From the NCBI GenBank assembly GCA_031394045.1, contig JANMWN010000179.1, positions 1 through 8,351 of the forward strand: a stretch of 8,351 nt of DNA, given 5' to 3'. The notes under the pieces were generated by a model. That model did not search any database. It was not told where the DNA came from and worked only from the letters and a program-made list of their open reading frames with translations. The stretch is from JANYIP01 sp031394045. GTDB taxonomy: Bacteria > Actinomycetota > Actinomycetes > Prado026. Below are positions 1-6,302 of this stretch, piece after piece. Each line of letters starts with the position of its first letter. Position 1 is the stretch's first letter. A program made the position numbers and the translations under genes.

Positions 1-276
1 GCCGAGTTCGCGGTATTCACCGACCAGCTCGGAATCCGCCGGTCTTTGGGGCGCACCGGAACGTGCTATGACAATGCGTGGGCGGAATCGGTAAATGGCA
101 CTATCAAAGTCGAACGGGTCAACCGCACCACATATCCCACCCGCGAACACGCACGTATTGACATCACCCGATACATCGAACTACGGTACAATCAGAAAAG
201 ACTGCACTCCGCCCTGGGGTATCAAACCCCCAACGAGGCAGAAGCAGCCTGGTATAGAGACAACACCGCAGCGTAA
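1..276 (+). CDS. IS3-family transposase (OrfB), C-terminal fragment
   Basis: The reading frame is open from base 1, so this is a 5'-truncated gene and the TTG at 46 is not its real start. The 91 visible residues are the end of an rve/DDE integrase core. The segment CYDNAWAESVNGTIKVE matches the IS3-family block around the third catalytic acid, with the glutamate at codon 29 (bases 85-87). The block YNQKRLHSALGYQTPNEAEAAW near the C-terminus is the family's usual ending. The two catalytic aspartates lie left of the window. In this family the enzyme is made as an OrfA-OrfB fusion by -1 frameshifting and cuts and joins the element ends. No frameshift or stop breaks the visible part, so the copy may be intact, but that cannot be judged from one third of the gene. 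Confidence 0.92.
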   Translation, partial: AEFAVFTDQLGIRRSLGRTGTCYDNAWAESVNGTIKVERVNRTTYPTREHARIDITRYIELRYNQKRLHSALGYQTPNEAEAAWYRDNTAA

Positions 277-289
277 ATCACCCAAAAAC

Positions 290-317
290 GACTGTCCGGA
301 ATTCGGCGGGCGGCTCA
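290..317 (+). repeat. Right terminal inverted repeat (IRR) of the IS
   Basis: These 28 bases begin GACTGTCCGGA and end GGGCGGCTCA. As I recall the IS6110 right end, it is also 28 bp, begins GAGTCTCCGGA and ends GGGGCGGTTCA, so the two match in length and at both ends. On the complementary strand the repeat starts TGAGCCGCCC, the TGA start usual for IS3-family ends. The partner repeat is outside the window. Members of this group duplicate 3-4 bp of target, which would here be CTT or CTTG from base 318, inside the last codons of fadE25. Confidence 0.7.
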
Positions 318-1457
318 CTTGAGCAGGTTGCGCGAGACCACGACGCGCTGGATCTGGTTCGTACCTTCGTAGATTTGGGTGATCTTGGCGTCGCGCATCA
401 TCCGCTCGACGGGGTAGTCACGGGTGTAGCCGTAGCCGCCGAGAAGCTGAACGGCGTCGGTGGTGATCTCCATCGCCGCGTCCGACGCGAAGCACTTGGC
501 AGCGGCGGCGAAGCCGGTCGCGTCCGAGTCCCCCCGCTCGCTCTTGGCGGCCGCCGCATAGGTCAGCTGGCGAGCGGCGTGCAGCTTGATCTGCATGTCG
601 GCAAGCATGAACTGCAGGCCCTGGAACTCGGCGATCGCCTTGCCGAACTGCTTCCGCTCCTTGACGTACCCGACCGCGAAGTCGAGCGCCCCCTGAGCGA
701 TCCCGACCGCCTGCGCCGCGATCGTCGGACGGGTCTCGTCGAGGGTCTGCAGCGCGGTGGAGAAGCCGGTGCCCGGGTCCCCGATGATCCGGTCGCCGGG
801 CAGGCGGATGTGGTCGAAGTAGAGCTCGCGGGTGGGAGAGCCCTTGATCCCCAGCTTCTTCTCGGGGGCGCCGAGAGAGAAACCCTCGTCGTCGCTGTGC
901 ACGACGAACGCCGAGATGCCGTGGCTGCCCCGGTCCGGGTCTGTCACGGCCATCACGGTGTAGTACTTCGAGATGCCGGCGCCGCTGATCCAGCGCTTGC
1001 CCCCGTTCAGCACCCAGCCGTCACCGTCCGGCACCGCCCGCGAGCGCATCGCCGCGGCGTCCGAGCCCGCCTCGGGCTCCGACAATGCGTACGAGAACAT
1101 CGCCTCGCCCCTGGCCACCTCGGGCAGGTAGCGCGCCTTGAGCTCCTCGGACCCGGCCAGCAGCATGCCGACCGTGCCGAGCTTGTTGACCGCAGGGATC
1201 AGCGAGGACGAGGCGCAGGCCCTGGCGACCTCCTCGATCACGATGCAGGCCGCGACCGCGTCGCCACCAGCGCCGCCGTACGCCTCGGGCACGTGGATCG
1301 CGTGGAAGTCGGAGGCGACCAGGGCGGTGTAGACGTCCCACGGGAACTCGGCGGTCTCGTCGATCTCGGCAGCGCGGGGGGCGATCTTGTCGGTGGCGAG
1401 CTGGCGGACCGAGTCACGGAGCTGCTCGTGCTCCTCGGTGGTCGTGAAGCCGCTCAT
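315..1457 (-). CDS. fadE25: Acyl-CoA dehydrogenase, FadE25 type
   Basis: FAD-dependent flavoenzyme that introduces the alpha,beta double bond into acyl-CoA and passes electrons to ETF; cytosolic and homotetrameric in the family. The 380 residues are full length for the family. The N-terminal helical domain contains ACIVIEEVARA and LIPAVNKLGT. The FAD/substrate loop YALSEPEAGSD is at 123-133, KKLGIKGSPT at 200-209, and the C-terminal IYEGTNQIQR carries the likely catalytic base Glu364. These blocks closely match mycobacterial FadE25 as I remember it, including an ending in SR-x-LL-K/R. I start at the ATG at 1457, which has AGGCGG 6 nt upstream; an in-frame ATG at 1475 would only add MDRRCQ and has no better site. 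It is divergent from ugd with 98 nt between starts. Its stop TGA coincides with the tip of the adjacent IS inverted repeat. The physiological substrate is not known from sequence. Confidence 0.95.
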   Translation of the reverse strand: MSGFTTTEEHEQLRDSVRQLATDKIAPRAAEIDETAEFPWDVYTALVASDFHAIHVPEAYGGAGGDAVAACIVIEEVARACASSSLIPAVNKLGTVGMLLAGSEELKARYLPEVARGEAMFSYALSEPEAGSDAAAMRSRAVPDGDGWVLNGGKRWISGAGISKYYTVMAVTDPDRGSHGISAFVVHSDDEGFSLGAPEKKLGIKGSPTRELYFDHIRLPGDRIIGDPGTGFSTALQTLDETRPTIAAQAVGIAQGALDFAVGYVKERKQFGKAIAEFQGLQFMLADMQIKLHAARQLTYAAAAKSERGDSDATGFAAAAKCFASDAAMEITTDAVQLLGGYGYTRDYPVERMMRDAKITQIYEGTNQIQRVVVSRNLLK

Positions 1458-1543
1458 CTGACACCGCCTGTCCATGGGTGCTGCCCGGCAGATCCTTGGA
1501 TGTCCTGCTTGGGTGCGGAAAGTGTGCCAGTCAGCCCTCCAGG

Positions 1544-1549
1544 TACGCT
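1544..1549 (+). promoter_or_regulatory. Probable -10 box (TACGCT) for a leaderless ugd transcript
   Basis: TACGCT fits the actinobacterial sigma-A -10 pattern TANNNT and ends 6 nt before the GTG start of ugd. Transcription starting at the G of that GTG would put the hexamer at -12 to -7, and there is no Shine-Dalgarno in between. No convincing -35 element is visible. The divergent fadE25 promoter must lie in the same 98-nt interval, but I cannot place it. Confidence 0.5.
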
Positions 1550-1555
1550 CGCCGG

Positions 1556-2875
1556 GTGACTCTTCGCCTCTCCGTCATCGGCACCGGATACCTCGGCGCC
1601 ACCCACGCGGCCTGCATGGTCGAGCTCGGTCACGAGGTGATCGCCATCGACGTCGACCCCGAGAAGATCAAGCGGCTGGCCGACGGCGACCTGCCGTTCT
1701 ACGAGCCCGGGCTGCCCGAGCTGCTCCGCCGCAGCCTCGACACGGGACGGCTGACCTTCACCTCCGACCCGGCCGAGGTCGCCGCCGAGGCCGACGTCCA
1801 CTTCGTCTGCGTGGGGACGCCGCAGAAGGCCGGCAGCAACGCCGCCAACATGGCCTACGTGGATACGGCCGTCGACACCCTCGCCCCGTACCTCGACCGC
1901 CCCGCCCTGATCGTCGGCAAGTCCACCGTGCCGGTGGGCACCGCCCAGGGCCTCGCGGCTCGGCTGCGGGCAACGGCGCCGGCCGGCGCTGACGTCGAGG
2001 TCGCCTGGAACCCCGAGTTCCTGCGCGAAGGGTTCGCCGTCAAGGACAGCCTCGAGCCCGACCGGCTCGTCTTCGGTGTCGCCTCGGCCGCCGCCGAGGC
2101 CACCCTGCGCTCGGTCTACGCCGACGTCATCGACCGGCCCACCCCGGTCGTCATCAGCGACCTGCCGACCGCAGAGCTGGTCAAGGTGGCCGCAAACTCC
2201 TTCCTGGCCACCAAGATCTCCTTCATCAACGCGATGGCCGAGCTCTGCGAGGCCACCGGCGCCGACGTCACCGTGCTGTCCGAGGCGCTCTCCCACGACA
2301 CGCGGATCGGCGGCCAGTTCCTGCGCGCCGGCCTCGGCTTCGGCGGCGGCTGCCTGCCGAAGGACATCCGCGCCTTCATGGCCAGGGCCGGCGAGCTCGG
2401 CGTCGACCAGGCCCTGACCTTCCTGCGCGAGGTCGACGCGATCAACCAGCGCCGGCGTACCCGGATGGTGGACCTGGCCAGGATCGAGCTCGGCGGGTCG
2501 CTCGACGGGCGTACCGTCGCCGTCCTGGGCGCCGCCTTCAAGCCCGACTCCGACGACGTACGCGACTCCCCCGCCCTCGACGTGGCGGCCTCGGTTCACG
2601 AGCAGGGCGCCCACGTACGCGTCTACGACCCGCAGGCCATGGCCAACGCCCGCGCCCGCTTCCCGGTCCTCGAGTACGCGCCCGACATCGAGACCGCCTG
2701 CGCCGGCGCCGACCTCGTCCTGCACCTCACCGAGTGGTCGCAGTTCCGGGCGATCGACCCGCTGGTCCTCGGCGAGGTCGTGGCCCAGCGCAAGGTCCTC
2801 GACGGTCGCAACGTGCTCGACGCGGAGCGCTGGCGGGCGGCGGGCTGGACCTATCGTGCGCTCGGTCGCCCGTGA
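1556..2875 (+). CDS. ugd: UDP-glucose 6-dehydrogenase
   Basis: NAD-dependent enzyme that oxidises UDP-glucose twice to UDP-glucuronate, a precursor for acidic exopolysaccharide, capsule or glycolipid sugars; cytosolic. The 439 residues are typical. The N-terminal Rossmann domain has GTGYLG at 9-14, CVGTP at 85-89, STVPVGT at 123-129 and NPEFLREG at 152-159. The active site is complete: Lys210 and Asn214 in the ELVKVAANSF helix, and the nucleophilic Cys266 with Asp270 in FGGGCLPKD. The C-terminal UDP-binding domain shows LGAAFKPDSDDVRDSP. The start is the GTG at 1556 (VTLRLSVIGTGYLG), since the Rossmann strand begins at once; an upstream ATG at 1478 would add 26 residues unlike the family. The gene ends in a 4-nt GTGA overlap with the next gene. 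No glycosyltransferase or capsule gene lies beside it. Confidence 0.96.
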   Translation: MTLRLSVIGTGYLGATHAACMVELGHEVIAIDVDPEKIKRLADGDLPFYEPGLPELLRRSLDTGRLTFTSDPAEVAAEADVHFVCVGTPQKAGSNAANMAYVDTAVDTLAPYLDRPALIVGKSTVPVGTAQGLAARLRATAPAGADVEVAWNPEFLREGFAVKDSLEPDRLVFGVASAAAEATLRSVYADVIDRPTPVVISDLPTAELVKVAANSFLATKISFINAMAELCEATGADVTVLSEALSHDTRIGGQFLRAGLGFGGGCLPKDIRAFMARAGELGVDQALTFLREVDAINQRRRTRMVDLARIELGGSLDGRTVAVLGAAFKPDSDDVRDSPALDVAASVHEQGAHVRVYDPQAMANARARFPVLEYAPDIETACAGADLVLHLTEWSQFRAIDPLVLGEVVAQRKVLDGRNVLDAERWRAAGWTYRALGRP

Positions 2876-3288
2876 CCTACGGCGACCCCGAGGTCATCCG
2901 CCGACTCCTCACCGATGCGCACGTGTGGGCGGTGGTCGGGCTCGGCGACAACCCGCGCCGGGCCGCCTATGGCGTCGCGTCGTTCCTCCAGGCCAACGGC
3001 AAGCAGGTCGTGCCGGTCCACCCGTCGGCGGCCACTGTGCACGGTGAGCCCGGGTACGCCTGCCTCTCCGACATCCCGTTCCCCGTCGACGTCGTCGACT
3101 GCTTCGTCAACTCCTCGCGGGTGGGGGCCGTCGTCGACCAGGCCGTCGCAGTCGGCGCCAAGGCGGTCTGGCTGCAGCTCGACGTCATCGACGAGGCTGC
3201 TGTGGCCCGCGCCGCTGCTGCCGGCCTCGACGTCGTGATGGATCACTGCCCCGCCATCGAGGCACCGCGGCTGCGGATCTGGGGCTAG
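2872..3288 (+). CDS. CoA-binding domain protein, YccU/COG1832 family
   Basis: Small (138-residue) single-domain protein with a Rossmann-like CoA_binding fold, as in the N-terminal part of succinyl-CoA synthetase alpha. Visible family blocks are VVGLGDNPRRAAYGVASFL near residue 23, VVPVHPS with HGEPGYACLSDIP, VDVVDCFVNSSRV, GAKAVWLQLDVI and the C-terminal GLDVVMDHCPAIE. The last two are hallmarks of the YccU group. Its biochemical role is not established; CoA or nucleotide binding is inferred from the fold. The start is the GTG at 2872, which overlaps the ugd stop (GTGA), implying translational coupling to ugd. An upstream in-frame start at 2734 would add 46 arginine/glycine-rich residues lying wholly inside ugd and is unlikely. 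Its TAG stop shares the CTAG palindrome with the purE stop on the other strand. Confidence 0.9.
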   Translation: MTYGDPEVIRRLLTDAHVWAVVGLGDNPRRAAYGVASFLQANGKQVVPVHPSAATVHGEPGYACLSDIPFPVDVVDCFVNSSRVGAVVDQAVAVGAKAVWLQLDVIDEAAVARAAAAGLDVVMDHCPAIEAPRLRIWG

Positions 3289-3815
3289 CCCCGGAAGCCG
3301 GTGCCGGTCCCAGAACGCTTGCGCCGCAACGCTTCTCCCTTGGCCGCGGCCTTGGCGCCCAGCTCGACCTGGAACGCCTCCATCCGGGCCCGCAACACCT
3401 CGTCCGAGGTCGCCAGGATGCGTACCGCGAGCAGTCCGGCGTTGCGCGCGCCGCCCACCGCAACGGTCGCGACTGGTACGCCAGAAGGCATCTGCACGAT
3501 CGACAGCAATGAGTCGAGCCCGTCGAGGTTGTCCAGAGGCACGGGCACGCCGATCACCGGCAGCGGCGTCACCGAGGCGAGCATCCCCGGCAGGTGGGCC
3601 GCTCCGCCCGCGCCGGCGATGATGACCCGCAGGCCACGACCGGCTGCCGAGGACCCGTACTCGAGCATCGCCTGGGGCATCCGGTGCGCGGACACGACAT
3701 CAACCTCGTGGGGGATGTCGAACTCCTCGAGCGCCAGTGCCGCGGCCTCCATCACCGGCCAGTCGGAGTCCGAGCCCATGACCACGCCAACCAGCGGCTC
3801 ACTCATCGGGCCCAT
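3285..3815 (-). CDS. purE: N5-carboxyaminoimidazole ribonucleotide mutase (PurE, class I)
   Basis: Converts N5-CAIR, the PurK product, to CAIR in de novo purine synthesis; octameric and cytosolic in the family. The 176 residues show all class I landmarks: GSDSDWP at 14-20 (phosphate and substrate binding), SAHRMP at 42-47 with the conserved His, AGAGGAAHLPGM at 67-78, PVIGVPVPL, and QMPSGVPVATVAVG at 108-121. A basic tail (RRKRSGTGTGF) ends the protein. It lies 39 nt downstream of purK on the same strand and probably shares its mRNA. The start is uncertain: the ATG at 3815 (MGPMSEP) has an AGAGG about 12 nt upstream, whereas the ATG at 3806 (MSEPLVG) sits where family proteins commonly begin and overlaps the stop of a 15-codon upstream ORF. 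The 3' end converges on the YccU-type gene with shared stop bases. Confidence 0.96.
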   Translation of the reverse strand: MGPMSEPLVGVVMGSDSDWPVMEAAALALEEFDIPHEVDVVSAHRMPQAMLEYGSSAAGRGLRVIIAGAGGAAHLPGMLASVTPLPVIGVPVPLDNLDGLDSLLSIVQMPSGVPVATVAVGGARNAGLLAVRILATSDEVLRARMEAFQVELGAKAAAKGEALRRKRSGTGTGFRG

Positions 3816-3854
3816 GGTCGCGCTCGCCTCTTCTCTCGTTCCTCGCTCATCGGC

Positions 3855-5012
3855 TCACCGCTCCAAGTCACCCCTCAAGAATCCCACGGCGTGCCGGCCC
3901 CGCTCCTGCAGGTCTTCGAGGGTGTCACCCAGGACGGTCACGTGGCCGATCTTTCGTCCTGGGCGTACTTCCTTGCCGTAGACGTGGATCCGCAGTCCCG
4001 GGTCGCGGGCCAGACAGTGCAGGTACGCCGGGTAGAGGTCGGCCAGGTCACCACCGAGCAGGTTGACCATCACGGCGACCGGCGCGTGCGGGGTCGGCGC
4101 ACCGAGCGGCAGGTCCAGGACCGCACGCAGGTGCTGCTCGAACTGGCTCGTCAGGGCGCCGTCGATGGTCCAGTGCCCGGTGTTGTGCGGGCGCAGCGCG
4201 AGCTCGTTGACCAGCACGCCGTCCGCGGTGTCGAACAGCTCGACCGCCATCAGCCCGGTGACCTCGAGCGACTGGGCGATCCGCAACGCCGCCTGCTGGG
4301 CGGCGAGCGCGTGCTCCTCCTCGATCCCCGGCGCCGGCGCGTACACCTCGCGGCAGACCCCGTCGACCTGCACCGACTCCACGACGGGGTAGACCACGGC
4401 CTGGCCGGACGGTGACCGAGCCACGAGCACGGCCAGCTCACGACTGAAGTCCACGAGCTCCTCGACCAGCAGGGGTACGCCGGCGTCCAGCCAGTCGGCG
4501 GCCTCGGTGACATCACGCACGACGCGTACGCCCTTGCCGTCGTACCCCCCGCGGGCGGTCTTGAGCACCGCGACACCGCCGGGGCTGGCCGCGAGGAATG
4601 CTGCTAGGTCGTCGGCCGATGCCACGGGTGCCCAGCGCGGGACGGGTACGCCGATCGAGGCCAGCCGCCGGCGCATCACGAGCTTGTCCTGGCCGTGGAC
4701 CAGGGCCGCCGAGCCGGGACGTACCTGGACGCCCTCGGCCTCGAGCGCCTGCAGGTGCTCGGTCGGGACGTGCTCGTGGTCGAAGGTGATGACGTCGCAG
4801 CCGACGGCGAACGCGCGCAAGGTGGTCAGGTCGCGGTAGTCGCCGACGGTCACGTCCGGGATGACCTGGGCGGCCGGGTCGTCGGCCCGCTCGGCGAGCA
4901 CCCGGAGCCGGATGCCGAGCGCGACCGCAGGGGGCGCCATCATGCGGGCGAGCTGGCCGGCTCCCACGATGCCGACGGTCGGGAACTCCGCGGGCAGCGG
5001 GGAGGTCGTCAC
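3855..5012 (-). CDS. purK: N5-carboxyaminoimidazole ribonucleotide synthase (PurK)
   Basis: ATP-grasp ligase that joins bicarbonate to AIR using ATP, giving N5-CAIR for PurE. The 385 residues are normal length. The N-terminal pre-ATP-grasp domain starts VGIVGAGQLARMM (13-25). ATP-binding blocks are VLKTARGGYDGKG (149-161), with the conserved Lys and Gly-rich loop, and VEELVDF (183-189). The metal and catalytic region NELALRPHNTGHWTIDG spans 269-285, followed by SQFEQH. The C-terminal domain has YGKEVRPGRKIGHV (345-358). The start is a GTG at 5012, 10 nt after the stop of the upstream acyl-CoA dehydrogenase, with no evident Shine-Dalgarno but a TANNNT box before it. It may therefore be transcribed both by read-through and from its own start. 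It forms a functional pair with purE immediately downstream. Confidence 0.97.
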   Translation of the reverse strand: MTTSPLPAEFPTVGIVGAGQLARMMAPPAVALGIRLRVLAERADDPAAQVIPDVTVGDYRDLTTLRAFAVGCDVITFDHEHVPTEHLQALEAEGVQVRPGSAALVHGQDKLVMRRRLASIGVPVPRWAPVASADDLAAFLAASPGGVAVLKTARGGYDGKGVRVVRDVTEAADWLDAGVPLLVEELVDFSRELAVLVARSPSGQAVVYPVVESVQVDGVCREVYAPAPGIEEEHALAAQQAALRIAQSLEVTGLMAVELFDTADGVLVNELALRPHNTGHWTIDGALTSQFEQHLRAVLDLPLGAPTPHAPVAVMVNLLGGDLADLYPAYLHCLARDPGLRIHVYGKEVRPGRKIGHVTVLGDTLEDLQERGRHAVGFLRGDLER

Positions 5013-5019
5013 GGGAGCG

Positions 5020-5025
5020 AGCCTA
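5020..5025 (-). promoter_or_regulatory. Possible -10 box (TAGGCT) for purK
   Basis: On the minus strand TAGGCT fits TANNNT and ends 7 nt before the purK GTG, with no Shine-Dalgarno between. Its first three bases are the TAG stop codon of the upstream dehydrogenase, so the match could be partly coincidental. If real, purEK would have a leaderless or near-leaderless promoter independent of the gene in front. It is the weaker of the three such boxes in this window because the spacing is 7 rather than 6 nt. Confidence 0.3.
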
Positions 5026-6183
5026 ACGACCCCCGCCTAGACCGAGATCGCGGGCGATCAGCAGGCGCTGGATCTCGGAGGTGCCCTCGCCGATCTCGAG
5101 GATCTTGGCGTCGCGGTAGAACCGACCCACCGGGAACTCGTTCATGAACCCGTAGCCACCGTGGACCTGCGCCGCGTACCGGGCGTTGTCGACCGCCGCC
5201 TCGGACGAGTACAGCTTGGCGATCGCGGCCTGCCGCTTGAACGGCTCGCCGGCCAGCATCCGCGCGGCGGCGTCGTAGTAGGCCAGCCGCCCGGTGTGGG
5301 CGCGTACCTCCATGTCGGCGACCAGGAACTGCACGGCCTGGTGGCCTCCGATGACCTGACCGAACGCCTCGCGCTCCCCGGCGTACCGCACCGACTCGTC
5401 GACGCAGCCCTGCGCCAGCCCCGTCGCCAGGGCGGAGATGGCGATGCGGCCCTCGTCGAGGATCGAGAGGAACTGCGCGAAGCCCCGCCCGCGCTCGCCG
5501 ACGAGGTTGTCCGCAGGGACCCGGCAGTCGACGAAGGACAGCTCGTGCGTGTCCGAGGCGCGCCAGCCGACCTTGGAGTACGACGGCCCCACCGTGAAGC
5601 CCTCGGTGCCGCTGGGGACCAGGATCGCCGAGATCTCCTTGCGGGCGGCCGCAGCGTCACCGGTGACCGCGGTCACGATGACGAACTCGGTTAGGTCGGT
5701 GCCGGAGTTGGTGATGAACGCCTTCGTGCCGTTGATGATCCAGTGGTCGCCGTCCAGCATCGCGGTGGTACGCGTCGCGCCGGCGTCCGAGCCCCCGCCC
5801 GGCTCGGTCAGGCCGAACGCGCCCAGCGCCTCGCCCGAGCAGAGGCGCGGCAGCCAGCGCTCCTTCAGGGCGTCGCTGCCGAACCGGTAGATCGGCATCG
5901 CGCCGAGCGAGACCGCCGCCTCGAGCGTGATCGCGACCGACGAGTCGACCCGCGCCAGCTCCTCGATCACCAGGCACAGCGCGAAGTAGTCGCCGCCCAT
6001 GCCGCCGTAGGCCTCCGGGAACGGGAGCCCGAACAGGCCCATGGCGCCCATCCGCCGGACGATGTCGTACGGGAAAGCGCCGCGCTCGTACAGGTCGCCG
6101 ATCTGCGGGGCGACCACCTCGCGGGCGAAGGCCTCGACGGTGCCGCGCAGGGCCTCGTGCTCGTCGGCGAGTCTGAAGTCCAC
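5023..6183 (-). CDS. Acyl-CoA dehydrogenase (second paralogue, AcdH-like)
   Basis: FAD-dependent acyl-CoA dehydrogenase of 386 residues. Visible blocks are CLVIEELARVDSSVAITLEA (70-89), the FAD-binding loop FGLTEPGGGSDAGATRTT (123-140), INGTKAFITNSGTD, LDEGRIAISALATGLAQG and the C-terminal LEIGEGTSEIQRLLIAR. The likely catalytic base is Glu366 in GEGTSEIQ. Isovaleryl-CoA dehydrogenases lack the acid at this place, so that specificity is less likely. The sequence reminds me of the Streptomyces AcdH group, linked to branched-chain acyl-CoAs, but the substrate remains inference. It differs clearly from the FadE25-type enzyme at 315-1457, so the two are not recent duplicates. The start is GTG at 6183, supported by an AAGGAG 7 nt upstream (6191-6196). 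It lies first in a minus-strand run with purK (10-nt gap) and purE, and is divergent from gtrA. Confidence 0.95.
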   Translation of the reverse strand: MDFRLADEHEALRGTVEAFAREVVAPQIGDLYERGAFPYDIVRRMGAMGLFGLPFPEAYGGMGGDYFALCLVIEELARVDSSVAITLEAAVSLGAMPIYRFGSDALKERWLPRLCSGEALGAFGLTEPGGGSDAGATRTTAMLDGDHWIINGTKAFITNSGTDLTEFVIVTAVTGDAAAARKEISAILVPSGTEGFTVGPSYSKVGWRASDTHELSFVDCRVPADNLVGERGRGFAQFLSILDEGRIAISALATGLAQGCVDESVRYAGEREAFGQVIGGHQAVQFLVADMEVRAHTGRLAYYDAAARMLAGEPFKRQAAIAKLYSSEAAVDNARYAAQVHGGYGFMNEFPVGRFYRDAKILEIGEGTSEIQRLLIARDLGLGGGR

Positions 6184-6190
6184 TGGTCAG

Positions 6191-6196
6191 CTCCTT
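6191..6196 (-). promoter_or_regulatory. Shine-Dalgarno AAGGAG of the second acyl-CoA dehydrogenase
   Basis: On the minus strand AAGGAG stands 7 nt before the GTG at 6183 and decides that start. It is the only strong ribosome binding site seen in the window, in contrast with the SD-less starts of ugd, purK and gtrA. Confidence 0.75.
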
Positions 6197-6214
6197 GCGA
6201 AGGCGCTTCGCCGT

Positions 6215-6234
6215 CCACCGGTGGGCGGACCGGT
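6215..6234. promoter_or_regulatory. Paired ACCGGT palindromes in the divergent interval (possible operator)
   Basis: A perfect 10-bp palindrome CCACCGGTGG (6215-6224) is followed by a second ACCGGT (6229-6234), the two cores lying 12 bp apart. They lie 32-51 nt upstream of the dehydrogenase GTG at 6183 and about 70-90 nt upstream of gtrA. The position suits an operator for a dimeric repressor. In DNA this rich in G+C, short palindromes of this kind also occur by chance. Confidence 0.2.
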
Positions 6235-6290
6235 CGGGTCGCGGTCGATGCGCGGGTCGCGCGCGTTTCGTCATCGTGACACGGCGGACG

Positions 6291-6296
6291 TACCCT
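6291..6296 (+). promoter_or_regulatory. Probable -10 box (TACCCT) for a leaderless gtrA transcript
   Basis: TACCCT fits TANNNT and ends exactly 6 nt before the ATG at 6303, the same geometry as in front of ugd. No Shine-Dalgarno is present in the 20 nt before the ATG. A weak -35-like TTCGTC lies at 6267-6272, 18 nt upstream of the box. Together these suggest transcription starts at the A of the initiation codon. Confidence 0.5.
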
Positions 6297-6302
6297 TGCG
6301 CG

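Larger units (their letters stand above)
1..317 (+). mobile_element. Right end of an IS3-family (IS6110-like) insertion sequence
   Basis: This is the 3' part of an insertion sequence cut by the left window edge. It holds the last third of the DDE transposase gene and, 13 nt after its stop, a 28-nt terminal inverted repeat ending in CTCA at 317. Base composition is about 53% G+C over the transposase, against roughly 70-75% in the neighbouring host genes, which marks it as acquired DNA. Elements of this family are usually 1.2-1.5 kb, so most of the copy lies to the left. The element abuts the C-terminal codon of the fadE25-type gene, so the insertion point lies at that gene's stop codon. The exact boundary is inferred from resemblance to IS6110 ends and was not measured against a second copy. 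Confidence 0.85.

Noticed and set aside
46..276. TTG at 46 as the start of the transposase
   Set aside because: The frame is open to base 1 and the residues before it (TDQLGIRRS) continue the DDE domain, so the gene is simply truncated by the window.
375..1559. 394-codon plus-strand open frame across fadE25
   Set aside because: It is antisense to a full-length acyl-CoA dehydrogenase with intact motifs. Its protein is Arg/Gly/Val/Asp-rich with no recognisable domain, the usual shadow in high-GC DNA.
1454..2725. 423-codon minus-strand open frame across ugd
   Set aside because: It is antisense to ugd, whose catalytic residues are all present. The translated product is low-complexity Gly/Val/Asp and matches no family.
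2734..2871. N-terminal extension of the CoA-binding protein
   Set aside because: The extra 46 residues lie wholly inside ugd and are Arg/Gly-rich. The GTGA junction at 2872 gives the family's normal length.
3594..4415. 273-codon plus-strand open frame across purE and purK
   Set aside because: It overlaps two well-supported genes on the other strand, is dominated by Arg, Val, Gln and Asp, and shows no domain.
5023..6183. The two acyl-CoA dehydrogenases as a recent tandem duplication
   Set aside because: Their sequences differ throughout (for example IKGSPTRELYF against WRASDTHELSF, and IYEGTNQIQ against IGEGTSEIQ), so they belong to different subfamilies.
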